Below the pieces are notes generated by a model that ran no database searches, had not been told where the DNA came from, and worked only from the letters and a program-made list of their open reading frames with translations. DNA of 64,000 bases, from NCBI RefSeq assembly GCF_001005295.1, contig NZ_LBMK01000009.1, positions 220,608 through 284,607 on the forward strand, in the 5' to 3' direction. A program made the position numbers and the translations under genes. The stretch comes from Streptomyces yangpuensis (GTDB taxonomy: Bacteria; Actinomycetota; Actinomycetes; Streptomycetales; Streptomycetaceae). This document shows positions 1-7,900 of the stretch, one piece after another; the first letter of the stretch is position 1; each line of letters opens with the position of its first letter.

Positions 1-374
1 GACTGCACCGCGGCCGCGACGAGCAGCAGCCATCCGGTCAGGCGCCCGGCGAAGGTCTGGGACTCGAAGGCGTCCACGGCGCCGATGCGGACTAGGAGCA
101 CGGCGGAGCCCGCCAGGCCGAGCGCCATCACAGTCCCCGCCGTGCGGCGGGGCCAGGGGTGGTCGGGCCAGGTATCGGGGCCGGCGCCGCGCCAGATGAC
201 GAAGCGCGGGTCGCGCAGGGGCATGGCCGACGGGTAGCGGGCCCTGTGCAGAACGCGACGCAGCTCTCGGAGCGACCAGACGCGGCCCAGGACCCGGCTG
301 CCCGCGCTCACCTCGCGCAGGCCCCGGGTGTCCGGTGGGGAGACGACCACCCTGGGCCTGGCTCCGATGCTCAT
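1..374 (-). CDS. Hypothetical membrane protein, N-terminal part (runs off the left edge)
   Basis: Read directly on the minus strand from an ATG at 374; the frame stays open to base 1, so the C-terminus lies outside the window. The visible ~124 residues start MSIGARPRVVVSPPDTRGLR. A soluble, Arg-rich N-terminal stretch with the segment FVIWRGAGPDTWPDHPWPRR is followed by two hydrophobic segments (about residues 84-103 and 114-124), the second cut by the edge. A GGAG lies about 10 bases upstream of the ATG. The gene lies just downstream of the BluB-CobT gene on the same strand, but a strong hairpin at 397-420 separates them, so it is probably a separate unit. I do not recognise the family. A cobS gene would be a natural neighbour of cobT, but the visible residues do not look like CobS. 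Confidence 0.6.
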   Translation of the reverse strand, partial: MSIGARPRVVVSPPDTRGLREVSAGSRVLGRVWSLRELRRVLHRARYPSAMPLRDPRFVIWRGAGPDTWPDHPWPRRTAGTVMALGLAGSAVLLVRIGAVDAFESQTFAGRLTGWLLLVAAAVQ

Positions 375-396
375 GGGAACCAGGCTCCGGGGGGTC

Positions 397-420
397 GCAC
401 CCCGCCGCGCGGCGGGGTGC
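397..420 (-). terminator. Stem-loop terminator downstream of bluB-cobT
   Basis: Perfect inverted repeat: a 10-base GC arm (gcaccccgcc), a 4-base centre gcgc, then the complementary arm. It starts 11 bases past the stop codon of the minus-strand BluB-CobT gene. No T-tract follows, which is usual for Streptomyces terminators. Confidence 0.6.
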
Positions 421-431
421 TCCGGTCGGCC

Positions 432-3400
432 CTACTTTTCCGTGACGCCCGCCGAGTCGAAGGTGGCGACCTCGTGCATCGCGCGGGCCGCGCTCTGGAC
501 CAGCGGGAGGGCGAGCAGGGCGCCGGTGCCCTCGCCGAGGCGGAGGTCCAGGTCGACCAGGGGGCGCAGGCCCAGCTTGTTCAGGGCCGCCACGTGGCCC
601 GGCTCCGCGCTGCGGTGACCCGCGATGCAGGCCGAGAGCGACTCCGGGGCGATGGCGCGTGCCACCAGTGCGGCCGCTCCGGCGCTGACGCCGTCCAGGA
701 TCACCGGCGTACGCAGGGAGGCGCCGCCCAGGAGGAGGCCCACGATCGCCGCGTGCTCCAGGCCGCCGATCGCCGCGAGGACGCCGATCGGGTCCGCCGG
801 GTCCGGCTGGTGCAGTTCCAGGGCGCGGCGGACGACGTCCACCTTGCGGGCGTGCGTCTCGTCGTTGATGCCCGTGCCGCGGCCGGTGACCTCGGACGGG
901 TCGACGCCCGTGAAGACGGAGATGAGGGCGGCGGAGACCGTGGTGTTCGCGATGCCCATCTCGCCCGTGAGGAGCGCCTTGTTGCCCGCCGCGACCAGGT
1001 CGCGGGCCGTCTCGATGCCCACCTCGATGGCCGCGACCGCCTCCTCGCGGGTCATCGCCGGGCCCGTGGACAGGTCGGCGGTGCCGGGGCGGACCTTGCG
1101 CGGGAGCAGGCCGGGGGTGGCCGGGAGGTCGCCCGCGACGCCGACGTCGATCACGCAGACCTCGGCGCCGACCTGGTTGGCGAAGGCGTTGCAGACCGCG
1201 CCGCCGCCCAGGAAGTTGGCGACCATCTGCGTGGTGACCTCCTGGGGCCACGGGGTGACGCCCTGGGCGTGGACCCCGTGGTCGCCCGCGAAGATCGCGA
1301 CCGCGGCCGGCTCGGGGATCGGCGGCGGGCAGACCCGGGACAGGCCCGCGAGCTGGGCGGAGATGATCTCCAGCATGCCCAGGGCCCCGGCGGGCTTCGT
1401 CATGCGCTTCTGGCGCTCCCAGGCCTCGCCGAGCGCCTTCGCGTCGAGCGGGCGGATGCTGGCGACCGTCTCGGAGAGGAGGTCGTGCGGCTCCTCGCCG
1501 GGCAGCGCGCGACGGCCGTAGGTCTCCTCGTGGACCACCCAGGAGAGCGGCCGGCGCTGCGACCAGCCGGCCTGGGCGAGCTCGGGTTCCTCAGGGAACT
1601 CGTCCACGTAGCCGACGCACAGGTAGGCGACGACCTCCAGGTGCTCGGGCAGGCCGAGCTCGCGGACCATCTCGCGCTCGTCGAAGAAGCTGACCCAGCC
1701 GACGCCGAGGCCTTCGGCGCGTGCGGCGAGCCAGAGGTTCTCGACGGCGAGGGCCGAGGAGTACGGGGCCATCTGCGGCTGGGTGTGCCGGCCGAGGGTG
1801 TGGCGGCCGCCGCGGGTGGGGTCGGCGGTGACCACGATGTTCACCGGGGTGTCGAGGATGGCCTCGATCTTCAGTTCCTTGAACTGCTTCGCGCGGCCCT
1901 TCGGCAGCGACTTCGCGTAGGCCTCGCGCTGGCGCTGGGCGAGCTCGTGCATCGTCCGGCGGGTGTCGGCGGAGCGGATGACGACGAAGTCCCAGGGCTG
2001 GGAGTGGCCGACGCTGGGCGCGGTGTGAGCCGCCTCCAGGACGCGGAGCAGCACCTCGTGCGGGATCGGGTCGGTCCGGAAGCCCTTGCGGATGTCGCGG
2101 CGCTCGCGCATGACGCGCAGGACGGCCTCGCGCTCGGCGTCGTCGTACCCGGGGGCCGGCTCGCCCGCGGCGGGCTCGGGCTCGGCGTGCTCGGTCTGCT
2201 CGGCCTCGGCCTGCTCCGGCCGGTCGGCGTCCTGGGCCTCTGCGGGCTCCGGCTGGACGGGCTCCACGGCGACGGCCTCGGCGAGCGGCTGGGCGGCTTC
2301 CTCGGGGGCGGTCACGACGGGCTGGGCCGGGTCGGCCACCGGCTGGACCGGGACGGGGGCGACGGCCTCGGCGGGCACCGGCTGGACGGGCTCCACGACA
2401 GCGGCCTCGACGGCCGGCTCGGCGGGCTCCACGACGACGGCCACGGGCTCGGGGTGGCCCGGCTCGGGCGCGACAGGTGCGGCGGGCGCGACCGGCTCCG
2501 TGGCCTCCGCGGGGGCGACCGCCACGGGCTGCGGCGGGACGGCCACCGGCGGGACCTCGGCGGGCGCGGCCTCGGCGGGCGCGGCCTCGGTCGGCACGGG
2601 CTGGACCGGCTCCACGACGGCGGCCTCGACGGACGCCTCGGCCGGCTCCGCGGGTGCGGCCGCCTGGGGTGTGACGACGGGTGCCCCGGCGGCCGCCGAC
2701 TCGGAGGTCTCCGCCGTCGGGGCGGGCGCCTCGGCCGTTGCGGGCTCGGGCTGCTGCGGGGCCTGGGCCGCCACCGGCTCGGCGGGCGCCGCCGCAGCCT
2801 CGGGCTCCACGGCGGCCTGTACGGGCTCGGCGGCCTGTGCAGGCTCGGGGGCTACGGCCGGCTCGGGGGCTGCGGCAGGCTCGGGGGCCTGGGCTGCCGC
2901 GGCCGGCAGCGGCTCCGGCGCGGCGACCGGCTCCGGCGTCCACGGCGCCCCGGCCTGCGGCGGGACCTCGCCGAGCTGCGGGGCGGGCTCCTGGGCGGCT
3001 TCCGCGCGGGGCACGTCCAGGTACTCGGGCCCGATGGTCGGTGGGCCGGCCTGGTGGAGCGGGGTGGCCCCCGTGGCGGTGTTCAGGGCGGAGGCGAGCG
3101 GGGCGGCCTGCGCGGGCGCGGCGGCTGGGCCGCGGTCCGCGAGCGACCGTACGACTCCGCCGGTGGCGTCGGGCACGGGCGGGCCCATGTGCAGCGGGCG
3201 CCGGACGGGAGCCGCGGGCGCCGTCGGGGCGGCGGGGGCCGCGGGCGGCGGGACGACGAGCCCGCCGAGGTCGAGCGCGCCGGAGTCCCGGCCGCCCGTC
3301 TCGTGGGCGCCCGCGCTGTAGGAGCCGTCGGGGAAGACGGGCTGCGGGAACTCGGTGTACCCGCCGGGCTCGGGGTACGCCGCCGGGGCGCCGGGATAGG

Positions 3401-3689
3401 CGGCGTCGGTGCCGTAGGCCGGGTCGGCGTACAGCTGCGGCTCGGCGGCCTGGGGCTCCACCGGGAAGGCCGGGACCTGCGGGACGACCTGCGGGTCGCT
3501 CCAGGAACCCTGGGCGCTCGGCATCAGCAGGAGTTCCTCGTCCTCCGGCTCGGCCGGGTCCATGAGGTCCTGGAAGGCGTAGCCGGGCATCGGTGCCGGC
3601 ATCTGGACCGGGGCGGGCATGCCCTGCTGATCCACCATGCCCGTGTTGTCCGGGAGACCCTCGCCCGGGACCTGGCCGGTGTCAGTCAT
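432..3689 (-). CDS. cobT: BluB-CobT fusion: DMB synthase-like nitroreductase plus NaMN:DMB phosphoribosyltransferase
   Basis: 1085 residues in three parts. Residues 1-510 are an Ala/Pro/Glu/Val-rich low-complexity region with repeats such as VEAAVVEPVQPVP, no globular signature. Residues ~515-730 are a nitroreductase of the BluB type (RRDIRKGFRTDPIP, SVGHSQPWDFVVI, GLGVGWVSFF), which in characterised members converts FMNH2 to 5,6-dimethylbenzimidazole (DMB). Residues ~745-1085 are CobT (KPAGALGMLE, FAGDHGVHAQGVTPWPQEVT, GEMGIANTT, GRGTGI, HRSAEPGH), which joins nicotinate mononucleotide and DMB to make alpha-ribazole phosphate for the lower ligand of cobalamin. The fusion couples making the base to activating it. 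ATG start with GAGGGG 6-7 bases upstream. The next gene upstream on the strand is cobL, 275 bases away. Function of the disordered region is unknown; it could be a tether or a surface-exposed scaffold. Confidence 0.93.
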   Translation of the reverse strand: MTDTGQVPGEGLPDNTGMVDQQGMPAPVQMPAPMPGYAFQDLMDPAEPEDEELLLMPSAQGSWSDPQVVPQVPAFPVEPQAAEPQLYADPAYGTDAAYPGAPAAYPEPGGYTEFPQPVFPDGSYSAGAHETGGRDSGALDLGGLVVPPPAAPAAPTAPAAPVRRPLHMGPPVPDATGGVVRSLADRGPAAAPAQAAPLASALNTATGATPLHQAGPPTIGPEYLDVPRAEAAQEPAPQLGEVPPQAGAPWTPEPVAAPEPLPAAAAQAPEPAAAPEPAVAPEPAQAAEPVQAAVEPEAAAAPAEPVAAQAPQQPEPATAEAPAPTAETSESAAAGAPVVTPQAAAPAEPAEASVEAAVVEPVQPVPTEAAPAEAAPAEVPPVAVPPQPVAVAPAEATEPVAPAAPVAPEPGHPEPVAVVVEPAEPAVEAAVVEPVQPVPAEAVAPVPVQPVADPAQPVVTAPEEAAQPLAEAVAVEPVQPEPAEAQDADRPEQAEAEQTEHAEPEPAAGEPAPGYDDAEREAVLRVMRERRDIRKGFRTDPIPHEVLLRVLEAAHTAPSVGHSQPWDFVVIRSADTRRTMHELAQRQREAYAKSLPKGRAKQFKELKIEAILDTPVNIVVTADPTRGGRHTLGRHTQPQMAPYSSALAVENLWLAARAEGLGVGWVSFFDEREMVRELGLPEHLEVVAYLCVGYVDEFPEEPELAQAGWSQRRPLSWVVHEETYGRRALPGEEPHDLLSETVASIRPLDAKALGEAWERQKRMTKPAGALGMLEIISAQLAGLSRVCPPPIPEPAAVAIFAGDHGVHAQGVTPWPQEVTTQMVANFLGGGAVCNAFANQVGAEVCVIDVGVAGDLPATPGLLPRKVRPGTADLSTGPAMTREEAVAAIEVGIETARDLVAAGNKALLTGEMGIANTTVSAALISVFTGVDPSEVTGRGTGINDETHARKVDVVRRALELHQPDPADPIGVLAAIGGLEHAAIVGLLLGGASLRTPVILDGVSAGAAALVARAIAPESLSACIAGHRSAEPGHVAALNKLGLRPLVDLDLRLGEGTGALLALPLVQSAARAMHEVATFDSAGVTEK

Positions 3690-3803
3690 GCTTACCCCTC
3701 GCCCATCGGTGTTGCCTCTTCGATCACCCGGTCGCCCACGAGGCCTCCGAGCGGAGTTGCCGTGCGGTGTCGCGGGTGCGACGAGTCCGTCTCACGTGCG
3801 CCT

Positions 3804-3831
3804 GCGCGACAACCAGTAAGCATTGTCGCGC
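3804..3831. repeat. Inverted repeat between cobL and bluB-cobT
   Basis: A 9-base perfect arm (gcgcgacaa), a 10-base loop and the complementary arm ttgtcgcgc, about 115 bases upstream of the bluB-cobT ATG. No T-tract follows on either strand. It could be an operator, a leader hairpin or a weak terminator after cobL. I could not see the conserved elements of a cobalamin riboswitch in 3690-3964. Confidence 0.45.
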
Positions 3832-3964
3832 CCGTTAGCGATCGTGGCGGCCATAACCACCACGGTCCTCTGTGGACTGCGCCACGTCGCGCGTCCAGGC
3901 CGTGTCGCGATGCCGGAAACGTCCGCGCAGTACGACGATCGGCCAGCCTACCCCGGCCCTCGTC

Positions 3965-5167
3965 TCAGCGGGTGACAGGGCGCTGAGCTGCCAGGAGGAA
4001 CACCACGGAACGGTCCTGTTCGGCCCAGGTGCGGGGGTCCAGGCCGACGGACTGCAGGAGCGCGCACTCGACGTCGTAACCGTGTTCGGTGAGGACCCGG
4101 CCGATGGCCTCCGCCTCGTCGCGGGTGGAGGCGTGGCTGACGATCCGTCCGGGGCGCCTGTCCGCGACGGCCGCGACGACCTCGGCGCCGCCGCCGCCGA
4201 CACGGACGACGTCGGGCTCGGGCAGGTTCTCCAGGACGTGCGGTGCCCGCCCGTCGACGAACTGCAGTTGCACTCCGCGGGCGCGGGCGGCGGCGGTCAC
4301 CCGGTCGCGGGCCGCGGGGTCGGCGTCCACGGCGATGACGGCCGCGCCGAGGGCGGCCGCGTCCACGGCCACGCCACCGGACCCGGTGCCGATGTCCCAG
4401 ACGAGGTCGCCGGTGCGCGGGCCGAGCCGGGCGAGTTGGGCGGCGTGCAGCAGTCCCGACTCCCCCTCCCCCGCGCCGGGCTGCGCCCGGGCCCAGCCGC
4501 GTTCGGCGGAGTGCGCGGGGGTCTGGCCGAGCAGCCAGCCGGGCTCGGCGGCGGGTGCCTGTCCCGCGCCGCCGATGACGATGACGACGTTCGGGTCGCG
4601 CCAGCTGTGGTCGGCGGCCTTGTCGGAGGTGAGGACGCTCACCTGCTCGCGGTCCGTGCCGAGTTCCTCGCAGACCACGAAGGTGCGGTGGACCCCGTCG
4701 AGGAGCAGGGCGAGTTCGGCGGGGCCGGCGCCGGGCGAGGTGAGGACGGCGACCTTGGGGGGGGCGCGGCAGACGTTGACGGCGCGCCGCAGGGTGCGGG
4801 GGTGGGCGACGACGACCTGGGCGTCGTCCCAGGGCATGCCGGCGCGGGCGAAGGCGGCCGCGACGGAGGAGACGGCGGGGACGACCTCGACCTCCAGGCC
4901 GTGCTCCGGGGCGCGCAGGGTGCGTACGACGCCGAAGAAGCCGGGGTCGCCGTCGGCGAGGACCACCGCGGTGCCGCGGTGGCCGGCGATGCGGCGGGCG
5001 GCCAGGCCCGGGCTGCCCAGGCGGATGCGTTCGGCGGTGGGCGGGACTTCGGGGAGCGCGAGGTGGTGGGCGGCTCCGGCCACGAGGGTGGCGGCGGAGA
5101 GCGCGGACCGGGCGGCCGAGGTCAGGGGCGAACCGTCCCAGCCGATCACCGTGACCCGGTCGGCCAT
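3965..5167 (-). CDS. cobL: Precorrin-6B C5,15-methyltransferase/decarboxylase (CbiE-CbiT fusion)
   Basis: 400 residues, the usual CobL length. The N-terminal ~200 residues are a CbiE-type tetrapyrrole methylase (MADRVTVIGWDGSPL, DGDPGFFGVVRTL, VEVVPAVSSVAAAFARAG). Residues ~230-400 are CbiT, a Rossmann methyltransferase with the SAM loop WDIGTGSGGVAVDAAALGA near residue 255. It methylates precorrin-6B at C5 and C15 and decarboxylates the C12 side chain in corrin ring synthesis. The ATG at 5167 has GGAGA about 9 bases upstream. It sits upstream of the BluB-CobT gene on the same strand, consistent with a cobalamin locus continuing beyond the left edge. A short Pro/Gly-rich linker (EGESGLLHAAQ region) joins the two halves. 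Confidence 0.93.
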   Translation of the reverse strand: MADRVTVIGWDGSPLTSAARSALSAATLVAGAAHHLALPEVPPTAERIRLGSPGLAARRIAGHRGTAVVLADGDPGFFGVVRTLRAPEHGLEVEVVPAVSSVAAAFARAGMPWDDAQVVVAHPRTLRRAVNVCRAPPKVAVLTSPGAGPAELALLLDGVHRTFVVCEELGTDREQVSVLTSDKAADHSWRDPNVVIVIGGAGQAPAAEPGWLLGQTPAHSAERGWARAQPGAGEGESGLLHAAQLARLGPRTGDLVWDIGTGSGGVAVDAAALGAAVIAVDADPAARDRVTAAARARGVQLQFVDGRAPHVLENLPEPDVVRVGGGGAEVVAAVADRRPGRIVSHASTRDEAEAIGRVLTEHGYDVECALLQSVGLDPRTWAEQDRSVVFLLAAQRPVTR

Positions 5168-5236
5168 CGTCGTCTGTCTCCTGATGTGGGGGGCGGGAGG
5201 GAGGGGCGGGCACGGTGAGACTACCCGGTCATCGGT

Positions 5237-5974
5237 TCATTTCCGGTCGGCGCCGACGGGGTGGCCGTTCGCGTCGGACCGCTGTCCGGGGACCACGTGG
5301 CCCGGGTACGCGCCCCGGCCGCCGCCGTGGGTGTCGTGGGTTTCGTGGGTGTCGTAGCTCTCGTAGCCGTCGTACCCGTCGAGGCCGTCGCCCTCGTCGA
5401 GGTCCTCGGGCAGGAGGCTCCAGACGATGAGGTCGGTGCGGGTGTCGGCCCAGCCGCCGTCGGCCGTCTGCGTGCGCACGGTCCACGCGTTGCGCAGGAC
5501 GCCCTCGCTGATGCAGCCGATCTTCTGGGCGACCTGCTGGGAGGCGGTGTTGTCGGCGGCGGTGCGCAGTTCGAGGCGCTCGAACGCCTGCTCACGGAAG
5601 AGCCATTGGGCGACGGCCAGGACGGACTCGCTGGCGTAGCCCTCGCCGCGGGCCCAGGGCGCGGTGACGTAGCCGGCCTCGGTGGCGCGGGTGCGCCAGT
5701 CGGTGTTGCGCAGGTGGACGATGCCGACGAGGCGCTGGGTGAGGAACTCGGTGACGGCGAAGACGATGCCGCGGCCCTCGGCGCGTTCGGCGTGGGAGTC
5801 CCGGGTGGCCCATGCCCGCGCGTGGGCGTGGGTGTACGGGTGCGGTACGGAGGTCCAGGCGGTGATGTTCTCGTCGTTCATCATCTCGGCGAGCGCGGTG
5901 ACGTCCTCCTCCTCGAACGGGCGCAGCACCAGCCGGTCCGTGCTGATGGTGACGTCCGGAAAGGTGGTAGTCAT
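5237..5974 (-). CDS. GNAT acetyltransferase (RimJ/RimL type) with acidic Tyr/His-rich tail
   Basis: 245 residues from the ATG at 5974, chosen because GGAG sits 6 bases upstream; an ATG at 5986 in frame lacks a ribosome site. Residues ~8-180 are an Acetyltransf_3-type GNAT fold: ISTDRLVLRPFEEEDV, VGIVHLRNTDWRTRATEAGYV, RGEGYASESVLAVAQWLF, NTASQQVAQKIG. Members acetylate protein N-termini or small molecules with acetyl-CoA; the substrate cannot be told here. The last ~50 residues are unusual, EDLDEGDGLDGYDGYESYD followed by THETHDTHGGGRG, encoded by a slippage-prone GTC/CTC repeat tract at about 5330-5400. Faces cobL tail-to-head with a 69-base gap. Confidence 0.8.
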   Translation of the reverse strand: MTTTFPDVTISTDRLVLRPFEEEDVTALAEMMNDENITAWTSVPHPYTHAHARAWATRDSHAERAEGRGIVFAVTEFLTQRLVGIVHLRNTDWRTRATEAGYVTAPWARGEGYASESVLAVAQWLFREQAFERLELRTAADNTASQQVAQKIGCISEGVLRNAWTVRTQTADGGWADTRTDLIVWSLLPEDLDEGDGLDGYDGYESYDTHETHDTHGGGRGAYPGHVVPGQRSDANGHPVGADRK

Positions 5975-6129
5975 GCGCAGCTCCATGCCTGAGAACGTGG
6001 TGCGACCGTGGTGCGATGCGACCGTGGGCGGGGGCAGTTGGTGCGGAACCGGGTCCACGGGTCGTAGGCCACAGCATGCAGCATCGGCGGGGGGATGTGC
6101 AGGGCCGGGTTGCCCGGGAGCGGGCAGGA

Positions 6130-6202
6130 CTCGGCCCCGCGCGCCGACAGGGGCGTACGGGGCCGAGATGCATGACCGTCCGGGGGCCCGACGGCATCGG
6201 GC
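6130..6202 (-). terminator. Two stem-loops downstream of metQ
   Basis: A 6-bp stem (gcccga/tcgggc, 6186-6202) lies 20 bases past the metQ stop, and a second perfect 10-bp stem (ctcggccccg/cggggccgag, 6130-6167) lies just beyond. Together they probably end the metNIQ transcript. The rest of 5975-6222 shows no gene. Confidence 0.5.
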
Positions 6203-6222
6203 GGCGGGGTCCGGGGACGGGG

Positions 6223-7086
6223 TCAGGAGGCGGGGGTGCCGAAGGCCGGGACGACCGAGCCCTGGTACTTCTCCTCGATGAACTTCTTGACGTCGTCGGA
6301 GTTCAGGAGCTTGGCGAGCTTCTGGATCCGCGGGTCGTCCTGGGTGCCGTCCTTGACCGCGAGGAAGTTGGCGTAGGGGTTGCCCTCGGCCTTCTCCAGG
6401 GCGAGTGCGTCCTTGGCGGGCGCCAGGTTCGCTTCCAGGGCGTAGTTGCCGTTGATGACCGCGGCGTCCACGTCGCTCAGCGCGCGCGGGACCGTGGCGG
6501 CCTCCAGCTCCTTGAACTCCAGGCCCTTCTTGTCGGTGATGTCGGACAGCTTGGCGCCGGTGCCGACACCCTCCTTGAGGGTGATCAGGTTGTTCGCGGC
6601 CAGCAGCTGGAGCGCACGGCCCTCGTTGGTGGTGTCGTTGGGGACGGCGATGGTCTGGCCGGCCTTGATGTCGGAGAGCGACGTGACCTTCTTGGAGTAG
6701 AGGCCGAGGGGCTCCAGGTGCACGTTCACGACGGGGACGACGTGGGTGTTGTTCTTCTTGTTGAAGTCGTCGAGGTACGGCTTGTGCTGGAAGTAGTTGC
6801 CGTCGACCTGGCCCTGCTCGGTGGCGGTGTTGGGCAGGACGTAGTCCGTGAACTCCTTGACCTCCAGCTTGAGGCCTTCCTTGGCCGCGAGCTTGTCCTT
6901 GACGAAGTTCAGGACGTCGGCGTGGGGGCTCGGGGAGGCCGCGATGACGAGCGGCTTGCTCTCGTCGGCCTTGCCGCCGTCGGCCTTCGCGGAGGACGGG
7001 TCCGAGGAGCTGCCGCAGGCGGTGAGGCCGAGGGTCAGCGCGGTGGCGGTGGCGGCGAGGGCGGTGAGCTTGATGTTCTTACGCAC
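6223..7086 (-). CDS. metQ: Methionine ABC transporter substrate-binding lipoprotein
   Basis: 287 residues from the GTG at 7086, chosen because AAAGG precedes it and because it begins a clean lipoprotein signal (VRKNIKLTALAATATALTLG then the lipobox LTAC). The mature part is a NlpA/MetQ protein: PLVIAASPSPHADVLNFVKD, EFTDYVLPNTATEQGQVDGN, YFQHKPYLDDFN, IAVPNDTTNEGRALQLLA. It is anchored outside the membrane and delivers methionine to MetI-MetN. It is the last gene of metN-metI-metQ, 145 bases after metI; the longer gap gives room for its own ribosome site (AGAAAGG). Confidence 0.93.
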   Translation of the reverse strand: MRKNIKLTALAATATALTLGLTACGSSSDPSSAKADGGKADESKPLVIAASPSPHADVLNFVKDKLAAKEGLKLEVKEFTDYVLPNTATEQGQVDGNYFQHKPYLDDFNKKNNTHVVPVVNVHLEPLGLYSKKVTSLSDIKAGQTIAVPNDTTNEGRALQLLAANNLITLKEGVGTGAKLSDITDKKGLEFKELEAATVPRALSDVDAAVINGNYALEANLAPAKDALALEKAEGNPYANFLAVKDGTQDDPRIQKLAKLLNSDDVKKFIEEKYQGSVVPAFGTPAS

Positions 7087-7231
7087 GAAGAGTGCCTTTC
7101 TTGCGGAACAAGTACCGAGGACTTGCTGGTGGTGGCCCAAGCACGACAAGTGCGGGCTCTATGGGGGAAATCGGCGGGGGCGGCTGCCCGGGGTGCCGGT
7201 CAGGCGGCCGGACGGTCGGACGGTCGGACGG

Positions 7232-7900
7232 TCAGGCGGTGCGGCCGCGGCGGGCCAGGAGGCGTACGACGCCGTCGCCGATCAGCTGGACGACCGTGAC
7301 GAGGACGATGAGGACCACGACGGTGGCGACCATGAAGCCGGTCTCGAAGCGCTGGAAGCCGTACGTGATGGCCTTGGAGCCGAGGCCTTCGCCGCCGACG
7401 GCGCCCGCCATGGCGGAGTAACCGACGAGGGTGATGACGGTGGTGGTGACGCCGGCGACCAGGGAGGGCAGGGCCTGCGGCAGGAGCACCTTGCCGACCA
7501 GGGTCGGGATGCCGCCGCCCATGGACTCGACGGCCTCGATCAGGCCGTGGTCCACCTCGCGGACGGCGGTCTCGACGAGCCGGGCGAAGAAGGGGATGGC
7601 GCCGATCGCGAGCGGGACGATCATGGCGGTGGGACCGATGAAGGTGCCGACGACCGCGGTGGTGACCGGGATCAGGAAGATCAGCAGGATGATGAACGGC
7701 AGCGAGCGGCCTATGTTCACGATCACGCCGAGGACCTTGTTGACCGGCTGGTTCTGCAGCAGGCCGCCCTTGTCGGTGAGGACCAGCAGGATGCCGATGG
7801 GCAGTCCGCCGAGCACGGTGACCAGGGTGGACCACAGCACCATGTAGAGGGTGTCGTAGGTGCCCTGGGTGAGCAGGGGCTGCATCTCGGACCAGGTCAC
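7232..7900 (-). CDS. metI: Methionine ABC transporter permease
   Basis: 222 residues with about five membrane segments and the permease EAA loop (EVDHGLIEAVESMGGG). Typical MetI features: DTLYMVLWSTLVTVLGGLPIG near the start and GYSAMAGAVGGEGLGSKAI near the end. It forms the membrane channel for methionine with MetN. Its GTG start overlaps the metN stop in a GTGA arrangement (7897-7900), so translation is probably coupled. Confidence 0.94.
   Translation of the reverse strand: MTWSEMQPLLTQGTYDTLYMVLWSTLVTVLGGLPIGILLVLTDKGGLLQNQPVNKVLGVIVNIGRSLPFIILLIFLIPVTTAVVGTFIGPTAMIVPLAIGAIPFFARLVETAVREVDHGLIEAVESMGGGIPTLVGKVLLPQALPSLVAGVTTTVITLVGYSAMAGAVGGEGLGSKAITYGFQRFETGFMVATVVVLIVLVTVVQLIGDGVVRLLARRGRTA

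Noticed and set aside
159..3986. 1275-codon plus-strand open frame over the BluB-CobT gene
   Set aside because: Antisense shadow of a GC-rich gene; Gly/Arg/Asp-rich low-complexity product without domains, while the minus strand encodes clear BluB and CobT motifs.
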